Origin: Bacteroidales bacterium
GTDB lineage: Bacteria; Bacteroidota; Bacteroidia; Bacteroidales; UBA7960
Direction of reading: 5' to 3'
Assembly (NCBI GenBank): GCA_003554665.1
Contig: PWGY01000228.1
Span: 1 to 13,393 of the forward strand
Length of the DNA stretch: 13,393 nt
Of this stretch, positions 1-6,702 are shown piece by piece. The translations under genes were made by a program, and so were the position numbers. The notes below the pieces were generated by a model. The model ran no database searches, was not told the origin of the DNA, and worked only from the letters and a program-made list of their open reading frames with translations. Positions within the stretch are counted from its first letter, which is position 1; each line of letters begins with the position of its first letter.

Positions 1-761
1 AATGCAGTTGCCAAGATGGAGGCCGCAAACGACTCAAAAAGGTCGGCGCCCATACCTGCCACATCACCCACATTGTCACCCACATTATCGGCGATGGTTG
101 CCGGATTCCTCGGATCATCCTCCGGAATTCCTGCCTCCACTTTTCCAACCAGATCGGCGCCCACATCCGCGGCTTTCGTGTAAATACCACCACCCACACG
201 GGCAAACAGAGCCTGCGTGGAGGCTCCCATGCCAAAGGTCAGCATAATGGCCGTAATGGTCATCAACTGATATCCGTCAAAAGTTTCCGGGATAAAAATA
301 TTCAATACAATAAACCAAAGTGAAATGTCGAGAAGAACAAGACCGACGACCACCAGTCCCATCACAGCCCCGCTGCGAAATGCAAGACGCAGGCCTCCGT
401 CAAGGGAGGAACGGCATGCATTGGCTACTCTTCCGCTTGCATAAGTGGCCGCTTTCATGCCAAAAAAACCGGCAAGTCCTGAGAAAAAACCGCCGGTTAT
501 AAATGCGAAGGGGACCCAGTTGTTCTGGACCCCCAGTCCGTAGGCAAGAAACGAAAAAATCACTGTAATTACAAGAAAAACAATGATCACCACCTTGTAT
601 TGTTGTCGCAGGTAAGCGGAAGCTCCTTTGCGAACATGGGTGGCAATTTTTTTCATCATGTCTGTACCTTCATCCATAGACATCATCTGGCGAAAAAAAT
701 ACCAGGCGAAACCAAGGGCGAAAATGGCACTTATCGGAACCAACCAAAAGATCAGAGACAT
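1..761 (-). CDS. hppA: Membrane-bound ion-translocating pyrophosphatase, N-terminal part (runs off the window)
   Basis: This is an integral inner-membrane pyrophosphatase, which hydrolyses cytoplasmic PPi and uses the energy to pump H+ and/or Na+ outward. Translated from the ATG at 759-761, about 253 residues are present; the family is usually near 700, so roughly two thirds lies beyond position 1. Several hydrophobic segments are visible, starting with one at the N-terminus (SLIFWLVPISAIFALGFAW). The family signatures follow near the window edge: GGGIYTKAADVGADLVGKVE, the D-x3-D-x3-K-x-E pyrophosphate/Mg site, then DDPRNPATIADN and VGDNVGDVAGMGADLFES. The residues that decide K+ dependence and ion choice are outside the window, so H+ versus Na+ cannot be settled. 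It is divergent from the bfn operon and has its own good promoter match at 814-841. Confidence 0.96.
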   Translation of the reverse strand, partial: MSLIFWLVPISAIFALGFAWYFFRQMMSMDEGTDMMKKIATHVRKGASAYLRQQYKVVIIVFLVITVIFSFLAYGLGVQNNWVPFAFITGGFFSGLAGFFGMKAATYASGRVANACRSSLDGGLRLAFRSGAVMGLVVVGLVLLDISLWFIVLNIFIPETFDGYQLMTITAIMLTFGMGASTQALFARVGGGIYTKAADVGADLVGKVEAGIPEDDPRNPATIADNVGDNVGDVAGMGADLFESFAASILATA

Positions 762-813
762 TTTCCAGGGGTTTGTTTAGTGAATTTAAGCATTCGGGTT
801 TAACTGCTGAAAG

Positions 814-841
814 CAAAAATAAAGATTTAATCATTCAACAA
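814..841 (-). promoter_or_regulatory. Bacteroidota-type promoter for hppA
   Basis: Read on the minus strand, a TTG (839-841, within TTTTG) is followed after 17 nt by TATTTTTG (814-821). This matches the Bacteroidota consensus TTG-N17-23-TAnnTTTG in both elements and in spacing. The predicted transcript start, a few bases further on, would give a leader of about 45 nt before the hppA ATG at 761. This is a pattern match only. Confidence 0.5.
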
Positions 842-945
842 AATGATTTGGGAAATGTTTTTTGAAAAAATTTTTCAGGCTACCTCCAATTCCTTTTTAT
901 CGTGGAAAAAGGCCGGTACAATCATCAATATCTGAAAAAAACCAG

Positions 946-953
946 TAAATTTG
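946..953 (+). promoter_or_regulatory. Possible -7 element for the bfn operon
   Basis: TAAATTTG matches the Bacteroidota -7 consensus TAnnTTTG, 27 nt upstream of the ATG at 981. No TTG is present at the expected upstream distance, so only half of the promoter is recognisable. If correct, transcription starts near 960, which rules out a TTG start at 951 and supports the ATG at 981. Confidence 0.3.
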
Positions 954-980
954 TTGTTTCAGCAATGTGACTGTGGCCAT

Positions 981-1580
981 ATGAAAAAAATCAAACTCGA
1001 GATTCTTGGAATATCCTACAGCCAATCCCAATCCGGTGCTTATGCACTGATTTTTGGTGAAGAAGGACAAAAGCGGCGCTTACCGATCATAATCGGAAGC
1101 TTTGAAGCACAAGCCATCGCCATTGAACTGGAAAAAATGAAGCCCAGTCGTCCGCTGACTCACGACCTTTTTAAAAACTTTGCATCTACCTTCAACATTT
1201 CCATTACTGAGGTCATCATTTACAAGTTCAGCGAAGGAATCTTTTTTGCCAAACTGATCTGTTTTGACGGAACCAAAGAGGTGGAAATCGATTCCCGAAC
1301 CTCTGATGCCGTGGCAATAGCCGTTCGTTTCCAGTGTCCGATCTATACCTATGAGAAAATCCTGAAAGCGGCTGGTATTGTGATGCAGGAAGGCGACGAA
1401 TCCATTGATCCTCCCACCAGTGTTGCAGAGAAAGACAGCGGAGAGGAAATTGCCGGATACAGCCAGATGACACTTAAGGAACTGGAGAAAAAACTGATGG
1501 AAGCCATTGATTCTGAAGCATACGAAAAGGCATCTGTGATCAGGGATGAAATCAACAAACGGAAAGGAAGCAAGAAGTAG
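981..1580 (+). CDS. Bifunctional nuclease domain protein (BFN/DUF151) with C-terminal UVR motif
   Basis: The 199-residue protein begins MKKIKLEILGISYSQ. It has a BFN/DUF151 domain over about residues 1-130, with recognisable stretches LPIIIGSFEAQAIAIELE, RPLTHDLF and DSRTSDAVAIAVRF. A charged helical tail (about 163-199, ending YEKASVIRDEINKRKG) resembles the UvrB/UvrC (UVR) interaction motif. The family is named after plant proteins with reported nuclease activity; the role of bacterial members is poorly established, and a nucleic-acid or DNA-repair link is only an inference from the UVR motif. An in-frame TTG at 951 would add ten residues (LFQQCDCGH and the initiator) that do not look like family sequence, so the ATG at 981 is preferred. 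No Shine-Dalgarno is visible. The stop is only 27 nt before the preferred transporter start, so the two are probably co-transcribed. Confidence 0.92.
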   Translation: MKKIKLEILGISYSQSQSGAYALIFGEEGQKRRLPIIIGSFEAQAIAIELEKMKPSRPLTHDLFKNFASTFNISITEVIIYKFSEGIFFAKLICFDGTKEVEIDSRTSDAVAIAVRFQCPIYTYEKILKAAGIVMQEGDESIDPPTSVAEKDSGEEIAGYSQMTLKELEKKLMEAIDSEAYEKASVIRDEINKRKGSKK

Positions 1581-1607
1581 TGAATGACCCTAATCAGTGA
1601 TACTTCA

Positions 1608-3440
1608 ATGAATAATACACTTACGATTCCCAGGTTCTTATTTCTGTTCATCCTGCCGGCACTGCTTCTAAGCTCTTGTAATTCAAGCACAGAACCCACC
1701 ATTCAGGCAGAAATATCCAGAATATGGGCCTTTGAAGAAGCAACAGACAAAGCCACCGGACAAACCACCAGTCTGTCAGAACAGGATACACTGACACTGG
1801 TTGATGCAGATGGTGAAAAAACCTTTTCGCTTCATTCAGAATTCCTTGAGCAGGATGCCTTCGGCAACTGGTCCAGGGTTGGTGATACCCTCTACCTGGC
1901 TCCGATACCCGACGACCTTGAAGCCACTGCAGACTCGGTGAGTTTCCGTGTGGATGACGGCCAGCCTTTGCTTCAGTATTTCCATGAAGGTGAATTACTG
2001 GCCATACACACCCGGGACCAGCTGACCACTGACATCCACCCCATTGTTTTTGTCATAGAACAACTCGAAGAAGAATCAATGGTGCTGACTGATTGCGAGT
2101 ACCGGTATTACCTCACCTACACTCCGGTGGATGTGCACGAATATGCCTTCGGAATCACCTCCATTTTCCGCGGATTACTGGGGATGTTTGTGCTGATATT
2201 CATCGCCTGGCTTTTCAGTGCCAACCGAAAAGCCATTTCATGGCGGGTGGTCGGGATCGGCCTGACAGTTCAGGTACTGCTGGCCTTTGGCGTATTGCAG
2301 GTGCCGGCCGTGCAGTATTTTTTTGAGATGATCGGGTCGGTTTTCGTCGTAATCCTTGATTTCACAAAGGCAGGTACCGACTTTTTGTTTGAAGGCTTCC
2401 TGGACACCGAGCGTTACGGGTACATCTTTGCCTTCCAGGTTCTGCCCACCATCATCTTTTTCTCCGCCCTCACCAGTTTGCTGTTTTACCTTGGCATCAT
2501 TCAAAAGATCGTCTACGGCATGGCCTGGCTGATGACCAAAGCCATGCGTCTTTCAGGCGCAGAAAGCCTTTCCGTGGCAGGTAACATTTTCCTGGGCCAA
2601 ACAGAGTCACCGCTGATGATCAAGGCCTACCTTGCCGGAATGAGCAAGTCGGAAATCCTGCTGGTTATGACCGGAGGGATGGCCACCCTGGCCGGCGGGG
2701 TACTGGCTGCTTATATCAGCTTCCTTGGCGGGGATGACCCGGTACAAAGACTGATTTTCGCCCAGCACCTGCTGGCCGCCTCGATTATGGCTGCGCCGGG
2801 TGCAGTGGTGATCTCCAAAATCCTCTATCCCCAAACCGAAGAGATCGACAAAACCATGGAGATCTCCAAAGACAGAATCGGTGACAACATCCTGGACTCC
2901 ATCACAAACGGAGCCGGAGAGGGATTGCGCCTGGCGGCCAATGTGGCAGCCATGCTGCTTGTTTTTATCGCCTTCATTGCCATGTTCAATTACATCGTAG
3001 GAGGCATCGGCGACATGGCCAACCTGAATCCAATGATTTCGGAAGCCACAGATGGTCGTTACGAACAACTATCCCTGCAGTTTATCCTGGGGTACACATT
3101 TGCCCCCATCATGTGGCTCATCGGGGTCAGTTTACCCGATATCACACTTGTGGGAAGGCTGCTAGGTGAAAAGATCATCATGACGGAATTCATCGGTTAT
3201 GTTAGCCTGGCAGAACTCAAGGAAATGGATGCTTTTGCCGACCCCAAGTCAATCATCATGGCCACCTACCTGCTATGCGGCTTTGCAAATTTTGCAAGCA
3301 TCGGAATTCAGATTGGCGGAATCGGGTCGCTGGCTCCTTCACGCAAGGTGCTTCTGTCCCGTTTTGGGATGAGGGCATTGCTGGGCGGCACACTTGCCGG
3401 CCTGATGAGTGCCACCATCGTAGGAATGATATTGGGTTGA
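1608..3440 (+). CDS. CNT-family (NupC-like) nucleoside transporter with N-terminal lipoprotein-like domain
   Basis: This concentrative nucleoside transporter (cation-coupled uptake at the inner membrane) has an extra N-terminal module. From the ATG at 1608 it has 610 residues; NupC-type proteins are about 400. Residues 1-24 look like a lipoprotein signal, ending in the lipobox LLSSC (Cys24). Residues about 32-180 form a soluble beta-rich region, reminiscent of small lipocalin-like lipoprotein domains (TLTLVDADGEKTFSL, GNWSRVGDTLYL). The transporter core follows from about residue 190. It keeps the substrate-site residues known from Vibrio cholerae CNT: GQTES (Q331, T332, E333), E527 in MTEFIGY, and N561/S564 in GFANFASIGI. 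The alternative ATG at 1584 only adds eight residues before the signal. thyA and folA follow, consistent with nucleoside salvage next to thymidylate synthesis. The transport call is firm; the lipocalin resemblance is by eye. Confidence 0.93.
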   Translation: MNNTLTIPRFLFLFILPALLLSSCNSSTEPTIQAEISRIWAFEEATDKATGQTTSLSEQDTLTLVDADGEKTFSLHSEFLEQDAFGNWSRVGDTLYLAPIPDDLEATADSVSFRVDDGQPLLQYFHEGELLAIHTRDQLTTDIHPIVFVIEQLEEESMVLTDCEYRYYLTYTPVDVHEYAFGITSIFRGLLGMFVLIFIAWLFSANRKAISWRVVGIGLTVQVLLAFGVLQVPAVQYFFEMIGSVFVVILDFTKAGTDFLFEGFLDTERYGYIFAFQVLPTIIFFSALTSLLFYLGIIQKIVYGMAWLMTKAMRLSGAESLSVAGNIFLGQTESPLMIKAYLAGMSKSEILLVMTGGMATLAGGVLAAYISFLGGDDPVQRLIFAQHLLAASIMAAPGAVVISKILYPQTEEIDKTMEISKDRIGDNILDSITNGAGEGLRLAANVAAMLLVFIAFIAMFNYIVGGIGDMANLNPMISEATDGRYEQLSLQFILGYTFAPIMWLIGVSLPDITLVGRLLGEKIIMTEFIGYVSLAELKEMDAFADPKSIIMATYLLCGFANFASIGIQIGGIGSLAPSRKVLLSRFGMRALLGGTLAGLMSATIVGMILG

Positions 3441-3522
3441 CCCCGTCAAAATAATTTGCATCCATACATTCAGCAACAGGTAGTGGCAAACCATCCCATT
3501 GTCTTATACTAAATTGCAACAG

Positions 3523-4314
3523 ATGATTCAGTACCTTGACCTTTTGGAACACATCCTTCAGAACGGGAGCAGAAAAGAAGACAGGACGGGTACCGGAACC
3601 GTCAGTGTTTTCGGATACCAGATGCGCTTCAATCTTGAAGAGGGATTCCCGTTGGTCACCACAAAAAAACTGCATCTGCGTTCCATCATTCATGAATTGT
3701 TATGGTTCCTGAAAGGCGACACCAACATCGCATACCTGAAGGAAAATGGCGTATCCATCTGGGATGCCTGGGCCGATGAATCCGGCGACCTGGGGCCGGT
3801 TTATGGTGCACAGTGGAGAAGCTGGCCGGCTGAGAACGGTCATGTGGATCAGATCAGCGAACTCATTCGGCAAATCAAACAGAATCCGGATTCAAGAAGA
3901 TTAATGGTGAGCGCCTGGAATGTGGGACAGCTGGATAAAATGGCACTCCCACCCTGCCATGCCCTCTTCCAGTTTTATGTGGCCGACGGCCGGCTTTCAT
4001 GCCAGCTTTATCAGCGAAGTGCCGACTGCTTTCTGGGCGTTCCGTTTAACATCGCCTCTTATGCCTTACTTACAAAAATGATCGCCCAGGTTTGCGGACT
4101 TACAGCAGGTGACTTCATTCATACCTTTGGTGATGCACACCTTTACCTGAACCATCTTGAACAGGCCAGACTACAGCTGAGCAGGGAGCCCCGGTCCCTG
4201 CCTGTTATGCACATCAACCCGAAGGTACAGGACATCTTCTCATTTAGTTACGAAGATTTTACACTGACCGGATACGATCCGCACCCTCACATCAAAGCCC
4301 CCGTGGCCGTTTAA
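3523..4314 (+). CDS. thyA: Thymidylate synthase
   Basis: ThyA methylates dUMP to dTMP, using methylene-tetrahydrofolate as both carbon donor and reductant and releasing dihydrofolate. The 263-residue protein aligns end to end with the E. coli enzyme (264). Visible residues include the phosphate-binding Arg21 in DRTGTG, Arg125/126 in [12 protein letters not shown], the catalytic Cys145 in [10 protein letters not shown], Arg165 and Asp168 in [10 protein letters not shown], Asn176 in [10 protein letters not shown], His206/Tyr208 in DAHLYLNH, and the usual C-terminus HIKAPVAV. The ATG at 3523 gives the family start [12 protein letters not shown], like E. coli MKQYLELMQKVL; an upstream in-frame TTG at 3499 would add eight residues and is less likely. 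It lies 82 nt after the transporter and 44 nt before folA, which recycles its folate product. Confidence 0.98.
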   Translation: MIQYLDLLEHILQNGSRKEDRTGTGTVSVFGYQMRFNLEEGFPLVTTKKLHLRSIIHELLWFLKGDTNIAYLKENGVSIWDAWADESGDLGPVYGAQWRSWPAENGHVDQISELIRQIKQNPDSRRLMVSAWNVGQLDKMALPPCHALFQFYVADGRLSCQLYQRSADCFLGVPFNIASYALLTKMIAQVCGLTAGDFIHTFGDAHLYLNHLEQARLQLSREPRSLPVMHINPKVQDIFSFSYEDFTLTGYDPHPHIKAPVAV

Positions 4315-4358
4315 TTTTAATCAGTGGTTGCAAAACAAACCAACCAAATCCTTTGATT

Positions 4359-4871
4359 ATGAAACTCTTATTGATCGCTGCCCTGGGCAACAACAACGTA
4401 ATCGGAAAAGAAAACAGCCTCATGTGGCATATGCCGGCTGATCTGAAACATTTTAAAAACCTGACCATGGGGCATACCCTCATCATGGGGCGAAAAACGT
4501 TTGAATCGATGGGAAAACCACTGAAGGGCCGAACGACCATCGTGGTAACAGGAAAAAAAGATTATGATGCCCAGGGGTGCAGGGTTGCCAATTCCATTAG
4601 TGAAGCCCTGCAAATTGTCAAAGACCAGAAAGATGTTTTCGTAGCCGGCGGCGAGGAGATATACAGGCAAACCATCGATCTGTATCAGGCCCGCAGGTTA
4701 TACATCACCCGGATCTACGGTAACTTTGAAGGAGATACGTTTTTCCCGGAAATTGACCCGTATCAGTGGGAGCTGATAGAGATGGAAGAACATGAACCTG
4801 ATGAGAAAAACAAATACCCTTACGCTTTCCTGACGTACAAGAAAAAAACGCACCAGATTAAGAAGGCTTAA
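4359..4871 (+). CDS. folA: Dihydrofolate reductase
   Basis: FolA reduces dihydrofolate to tetrahydrofolate with NADPH, regenerating the cofactor consumed by ThyA. The length is 170 residues (usual 160-180). The active-site loop is LMWHMPADLKHFK, with the catalytic acid Asp28 (E. coli Asp27). The NADPH-binding segments MGRKTFESMGKPLKGR and FVAGGEEIYRQ are intact. Met22 stands where E. coli has Pro21 in the Met20 loop, a mild family variation. The ATG at 4359 is preferred over a TTG two codons earlier, because it places the first strand MKLLLIAALGNNNVIG correctly. It is the last gene of the plus-strand block and converges with the minus-strand gene ending at 4986. Confidence 0.98.
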   Translation: MKLLLIAALGNNNVIGKENSLMWHMPADLKHFKNLTMGHTLIMGRKTFESMGKPLKGRTTIVVTGKKDYDAQGCRVANSISEALQIVKDQKDVFVAGGEEIYRQTIDLYQARRLYITRIYGNFEGDTFFPEIDPYQWELIEMEEHEPDEKNKYPYAFLTYKKKTHQIKKA

Positions 4872-4961
4872 ACCTATTGGGGAAGCCGGTAAAAAGCCGT
4901 CCCGGGGAAAAGCCGCGTTCGCAATGGCCCCTGATGGCCTGGTTTTAAGAACAGGTTAAAC

Positions 4962-4978
4962 GCTGCCCGGGAGGCAGC
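4962..4978 (-). terminator. Hairpin in the convergent gap, possible weak terminator
   Basis: A perfect 6-bp stem, GCTGCC/GGCAGC, with a 5-nt loop lies eight bases past the stop of the minus-strand gene at 4986. On the minus strand it is followed by GTTTAACCTGTTCTT, which is only partly T-rich; on the plus strand no T tract follows. It is therefore a weak terminator candidate, more likely for the minus-strand gene than for folA. Nothing else is seen in the 114-nt gap. Confidence 0.3.
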
Positions 4979-4985
4979 AGGGGCT

Positions 4986-6341
4986 TCAGGGGTTCACGGC
5001 ATCCTGGTTTTGTGACAGATCCAGCACTGCCCCTGGCGAAAGCAGGGTTTTCAAGGGTTCCTGGCGGGCCGCAGGGAACAATACATTGTTTAGGATCAAC
5101 CTGTAGCCGGGTGAATTTGGGAAAAGATCCAGATCTGTGGGCGGATCACCCACATGATGGCGATAGTCTTCAGGATCGTGGCCACCAAGAAATGTAAATG
5201 TGCCGTTGCCACGGGAACCGTGGATATAACGCGCTTCATCCTTGGACTGGTTCTCGCCCAATATGGTTACCGTAGGTTTAATGACCTTTTTGCGGAAAGC
5301 TGTTGTCTGCCCCATAAATCCGCTTATCACTGTTTCATGGTTTTGGGTTAGCATGGTTGGAACCGGATCCCACTTGGCTGAGAACTCAAACAGGGTAAAA
5401 AAGTCGGTTCCCTCATTTCGGCCGGTTTTGGGCACATCAATGTTCAACTTTTCATAAATGGCGGGGTCAGGCACAATGGTAAAGTTCTCAAAAGCAAAAG
5501 TGCGGCTGAAATCAAGCCGCTCCTGGGCGTCAGGGTCAGGTGGTGTATCGTTGTAAACTTCGTGAAGAATATCCACCCCCTCAGCCGCCAGAGCGATGTC
5601 AATACTTTCCGGGGCGGAGCACATGGCAAACATATAGCCGCCTCCTTCCACAAAATCCCGTATCGCTTTGGCCACGTCCAGCTTCAGGTCCGCCACTTCC
5701 GCATAACCAAGAGCGCTCGCTGTTTCTTCTGCCAGACGAACATCATCCTTGTACCATTCTTCATTACGAAAGGCCAGCCAGAATTTTCCAAACTGGCCGG
5801 TAAAATCCTCATGATGCAGATGCAACCAGTCATAGGCAGGCAACTCACCGGCCAGCACTTCCTCATCATACACCTCATCATACGGGATCTCAGCATAAGT
5901 CAATGCCAGGGTAACCGCATCATCCCATGGAAGGCTGTTGGGGGGCGTATAAACAGCAATGTCAGGAACCTCATGCAGGCGGATCTCCTCTTTATTCACT
6001 TCCGGATCCGCAATCTCACGAAGTATACCCCCCGCCTGTACGTCTGCGATCACTTCAAAGCTGACATCCCGCACCACCAGTTCCTCCTCAAATTCCGGGT
6101 GATGGTCAAACATAAAACTGCCACCACGGTAATTCAAAAGCCAGCTCACTTCCACATCGTAAGTCAGCACATGATAAGCAATGCCATAGGCCTTCAGGTG
6201 GTTACGCTGGGAATCATCCATCGGGATGAGGATCTGGGCGGCAAAACCCTGCATACCGGCACCCGACAACAAAAACAATAAAACGATATAACGTACAACA
6301 ACCATATAACGTAAAAGAACCATATAACGTACTAAAACCAT
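4986..6341 (-). CDS. Secreted GATase-like protein of unknown function (family often labelled 'asparagine synthetase B' in Bacteroidota)
   Basis: The 451-residue protein has an N-terminal hydrophobic signal (IVLLFLLSGAGMQGFAAQ, probable cleavage near residue 36), so it is exported, probably to the periplasm. The mature part starts ILIPMDDSQRNHLKAYGIAY. From memory this matches a conserved Bacteroidota family often annotated as asparagine synthetase B, but I see no ATP-pyrophosphatase motif (SGGxDS) and no N-terminal nucleophile Cys, so that name is unsupported. The region 125-260 resembles a class I glutamine-amidotransferase-like fold: DIAVYTPP, DWLHLHHEDFTGQ, and a nucleophile-elbow-like GGGYMFAMCSAPESI with Cys241. 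A late segment, GTFTFLGGHDPEDY, carries a conserved-looking His. No substrate can be named. ATGs at 6341, 6323 and 6305 are all possible starts because an 18-bp repeat covers the start; 6305 gives the most ordinary signal peptide. It lies 382 nt downstream of dnaB, across the hairpin array. Confidence 0.85.
   Translation of the reverse strand: MVLVRYMVLLRYMVVVRYIVLLFLLSGAGMQGFAAQILIPMDDSQRNHLKAYGIAYHVLTYDVEVSWLLNYRGGSFMFDHHPEFEEELVVRDVSFEVIADVQAGGILREIADPEVNKEEIRLHEVPDIAVYTPPNSLPWDDAVTLALTYAEIPYDEVYDEEVLAGELPAYDWLHLHHEDFTGQFGKFWLAFRNEEWYKDDVRLAEETASALGYAEVADLKLDVAKAIRDFVEGGGYMFAMCSAPESIDIALAAEGVDILHEVYNDTPPDPDAQERLDFSRTFAFENFTIVPDPAIYEKLNIDVPKTGRNEGTDFFTLFEFSAKWDPVPTMLTQNHETVISGFMGQTTAFRKKVIKPTVTILGENQSKDEARYIHGSRGNGTFTFLGGHDPEDYRHHVGDPPTDLDLFPNSPGYRLILNNVLFPAARQEPLKTLLSPGAVLDLSQNQDAVNP
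6285..6338 (-). repeat. Three tandem 18-bp repeats over the start codon of the secreted protein
   Basis: Three 18-bp units lie head to tail at 6285-6302, 6303-6320 and 6321-6338, sharing the plus-strand core ATATAACGTA. The next bases (6339-6345, CATAAAC) look like the start of a fourth unit. The unit length is six codons, so copies stay in frame. Each encodes roughly V-L-V-R-Y-M on the minus strand and supplies its own ATG (6341, 6323, 6305) until the innermost copy, where Met becomes Ile. Changing copy number would lengthen or shorten the positively charged n-region of the signal peptide without a frameshift. Confidence 0.9.
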
Positions 6342-6387
6342 AAACCAAAATTTTTTCTTACCAGCAAACCATCAAACCCCGTGCCTG

Positions 6388-6403
6388 GTTCAATGGATTG
6401 AAC
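6388..6403. promoter_or_regulatory. Perfect 16-bp dyad, possible operator
   Basis: GTTCAAT-GG-ATTGAAC is a perfect inverted repeat with 7-bp arms and a 2-nt centre, about 47 nt upstream of the first possible ATG of the minus-strand secreted protein. The geometry suits a dimeric regulator. No TAnnTTTG promoter element is convincing beside it; the nearest, TATTTTCG on the minus strand further upstream, has one mismatch. Regulation is an inference. Confidence 0.3.
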
Positions 6404-6466
6404 GTTATCGAAAATACCTTCGGGCTAGTAACGTGTGACCCCTTCAGGGTCAACCAACCAACAACC

Positions 6467-6488
6467 GTTCGGGGCGCCAGCCCCGAAC
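6467..6488. repeat. 22-nt hairpin, inner copy (left)
   Basis: GTTCGGGGC, loop GCCA, then GCCCCGAAC: a 9-bp perfect stem, identical base for base to the copy at 6703-6724. It is preceded in both places by CCAACCAACAACC. Confidence 0.9.
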
Positions 6489-6553
6489 CAACCAACAACC
6501 TCTCAGGCCGTTTACCAGCCCATCGGCAACTTCCCCATCCCTCTGCCCATGAG

Positions 6554-6587
6554 AACCAACAACCAAGGGTGCGAAGCACCCGTCAAC
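6554..6587. repeat. 34-nt direct repeat, copy 1
   Basis: This exact 34-nt direct repeat of 6635-6668 (81-nt period) comprises the linker AACCAACAACCAA, the hairpin GGGTGC-GAA-GCACCC and the tail GTCAAC. An exact match over linker plus hairpin points to duplication of whole units. Confidence 0.9.
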
Positions 6588-6634
6588 AGGAGGCGCGAAG
6601 CGCCGACCAACCGGAGAGTGCGGAGCACTCGACT

Positions 6635-6668
6635 AACCAACAACCAAGGGTGCGAAGCACCCGTCAAC
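6635..6668. repeat. 34-nt direct repeat, copy 2
   Basis: This is identical to 6554-6587. The sequence after each copy diverges slightly (AGGAGGCG against CGGAGGAGG) and leads into a different hairpin in each case. Confidence 0.9.
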
Positions 6669-6702
6669 CGGAGGAGGCGAAGCCTCCGACCAACCAACAA
6701 CC

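Noticed and set aside
951..980. TTG at 951 as the start of the bifunctional nuclease protein
   Set aside because: The ten added residues (LFQQCDCGH and the initiator) are unlike family N-termini, and the TTG lies inside the TAAATTTG promoter-like element.
2607..3693. Minus-strand open frames of about 150 codons opposite the transporter and thyA
   Set aside because: They are antisense shadows rich in His and Gln, with no recognisable motif.
4353..4358. TTG at 4353 as the folA start
   Set aside because: It adds only two residues before the ATG that matches the usual DHFR N-terminus.
6567..6687. CRISPR array
   Set aside because: The repeated units are short hairpins with varying stems and a constant linker; there is no uniform repeat of about 28-37 nt separated by unique spacers, and no cas gene.
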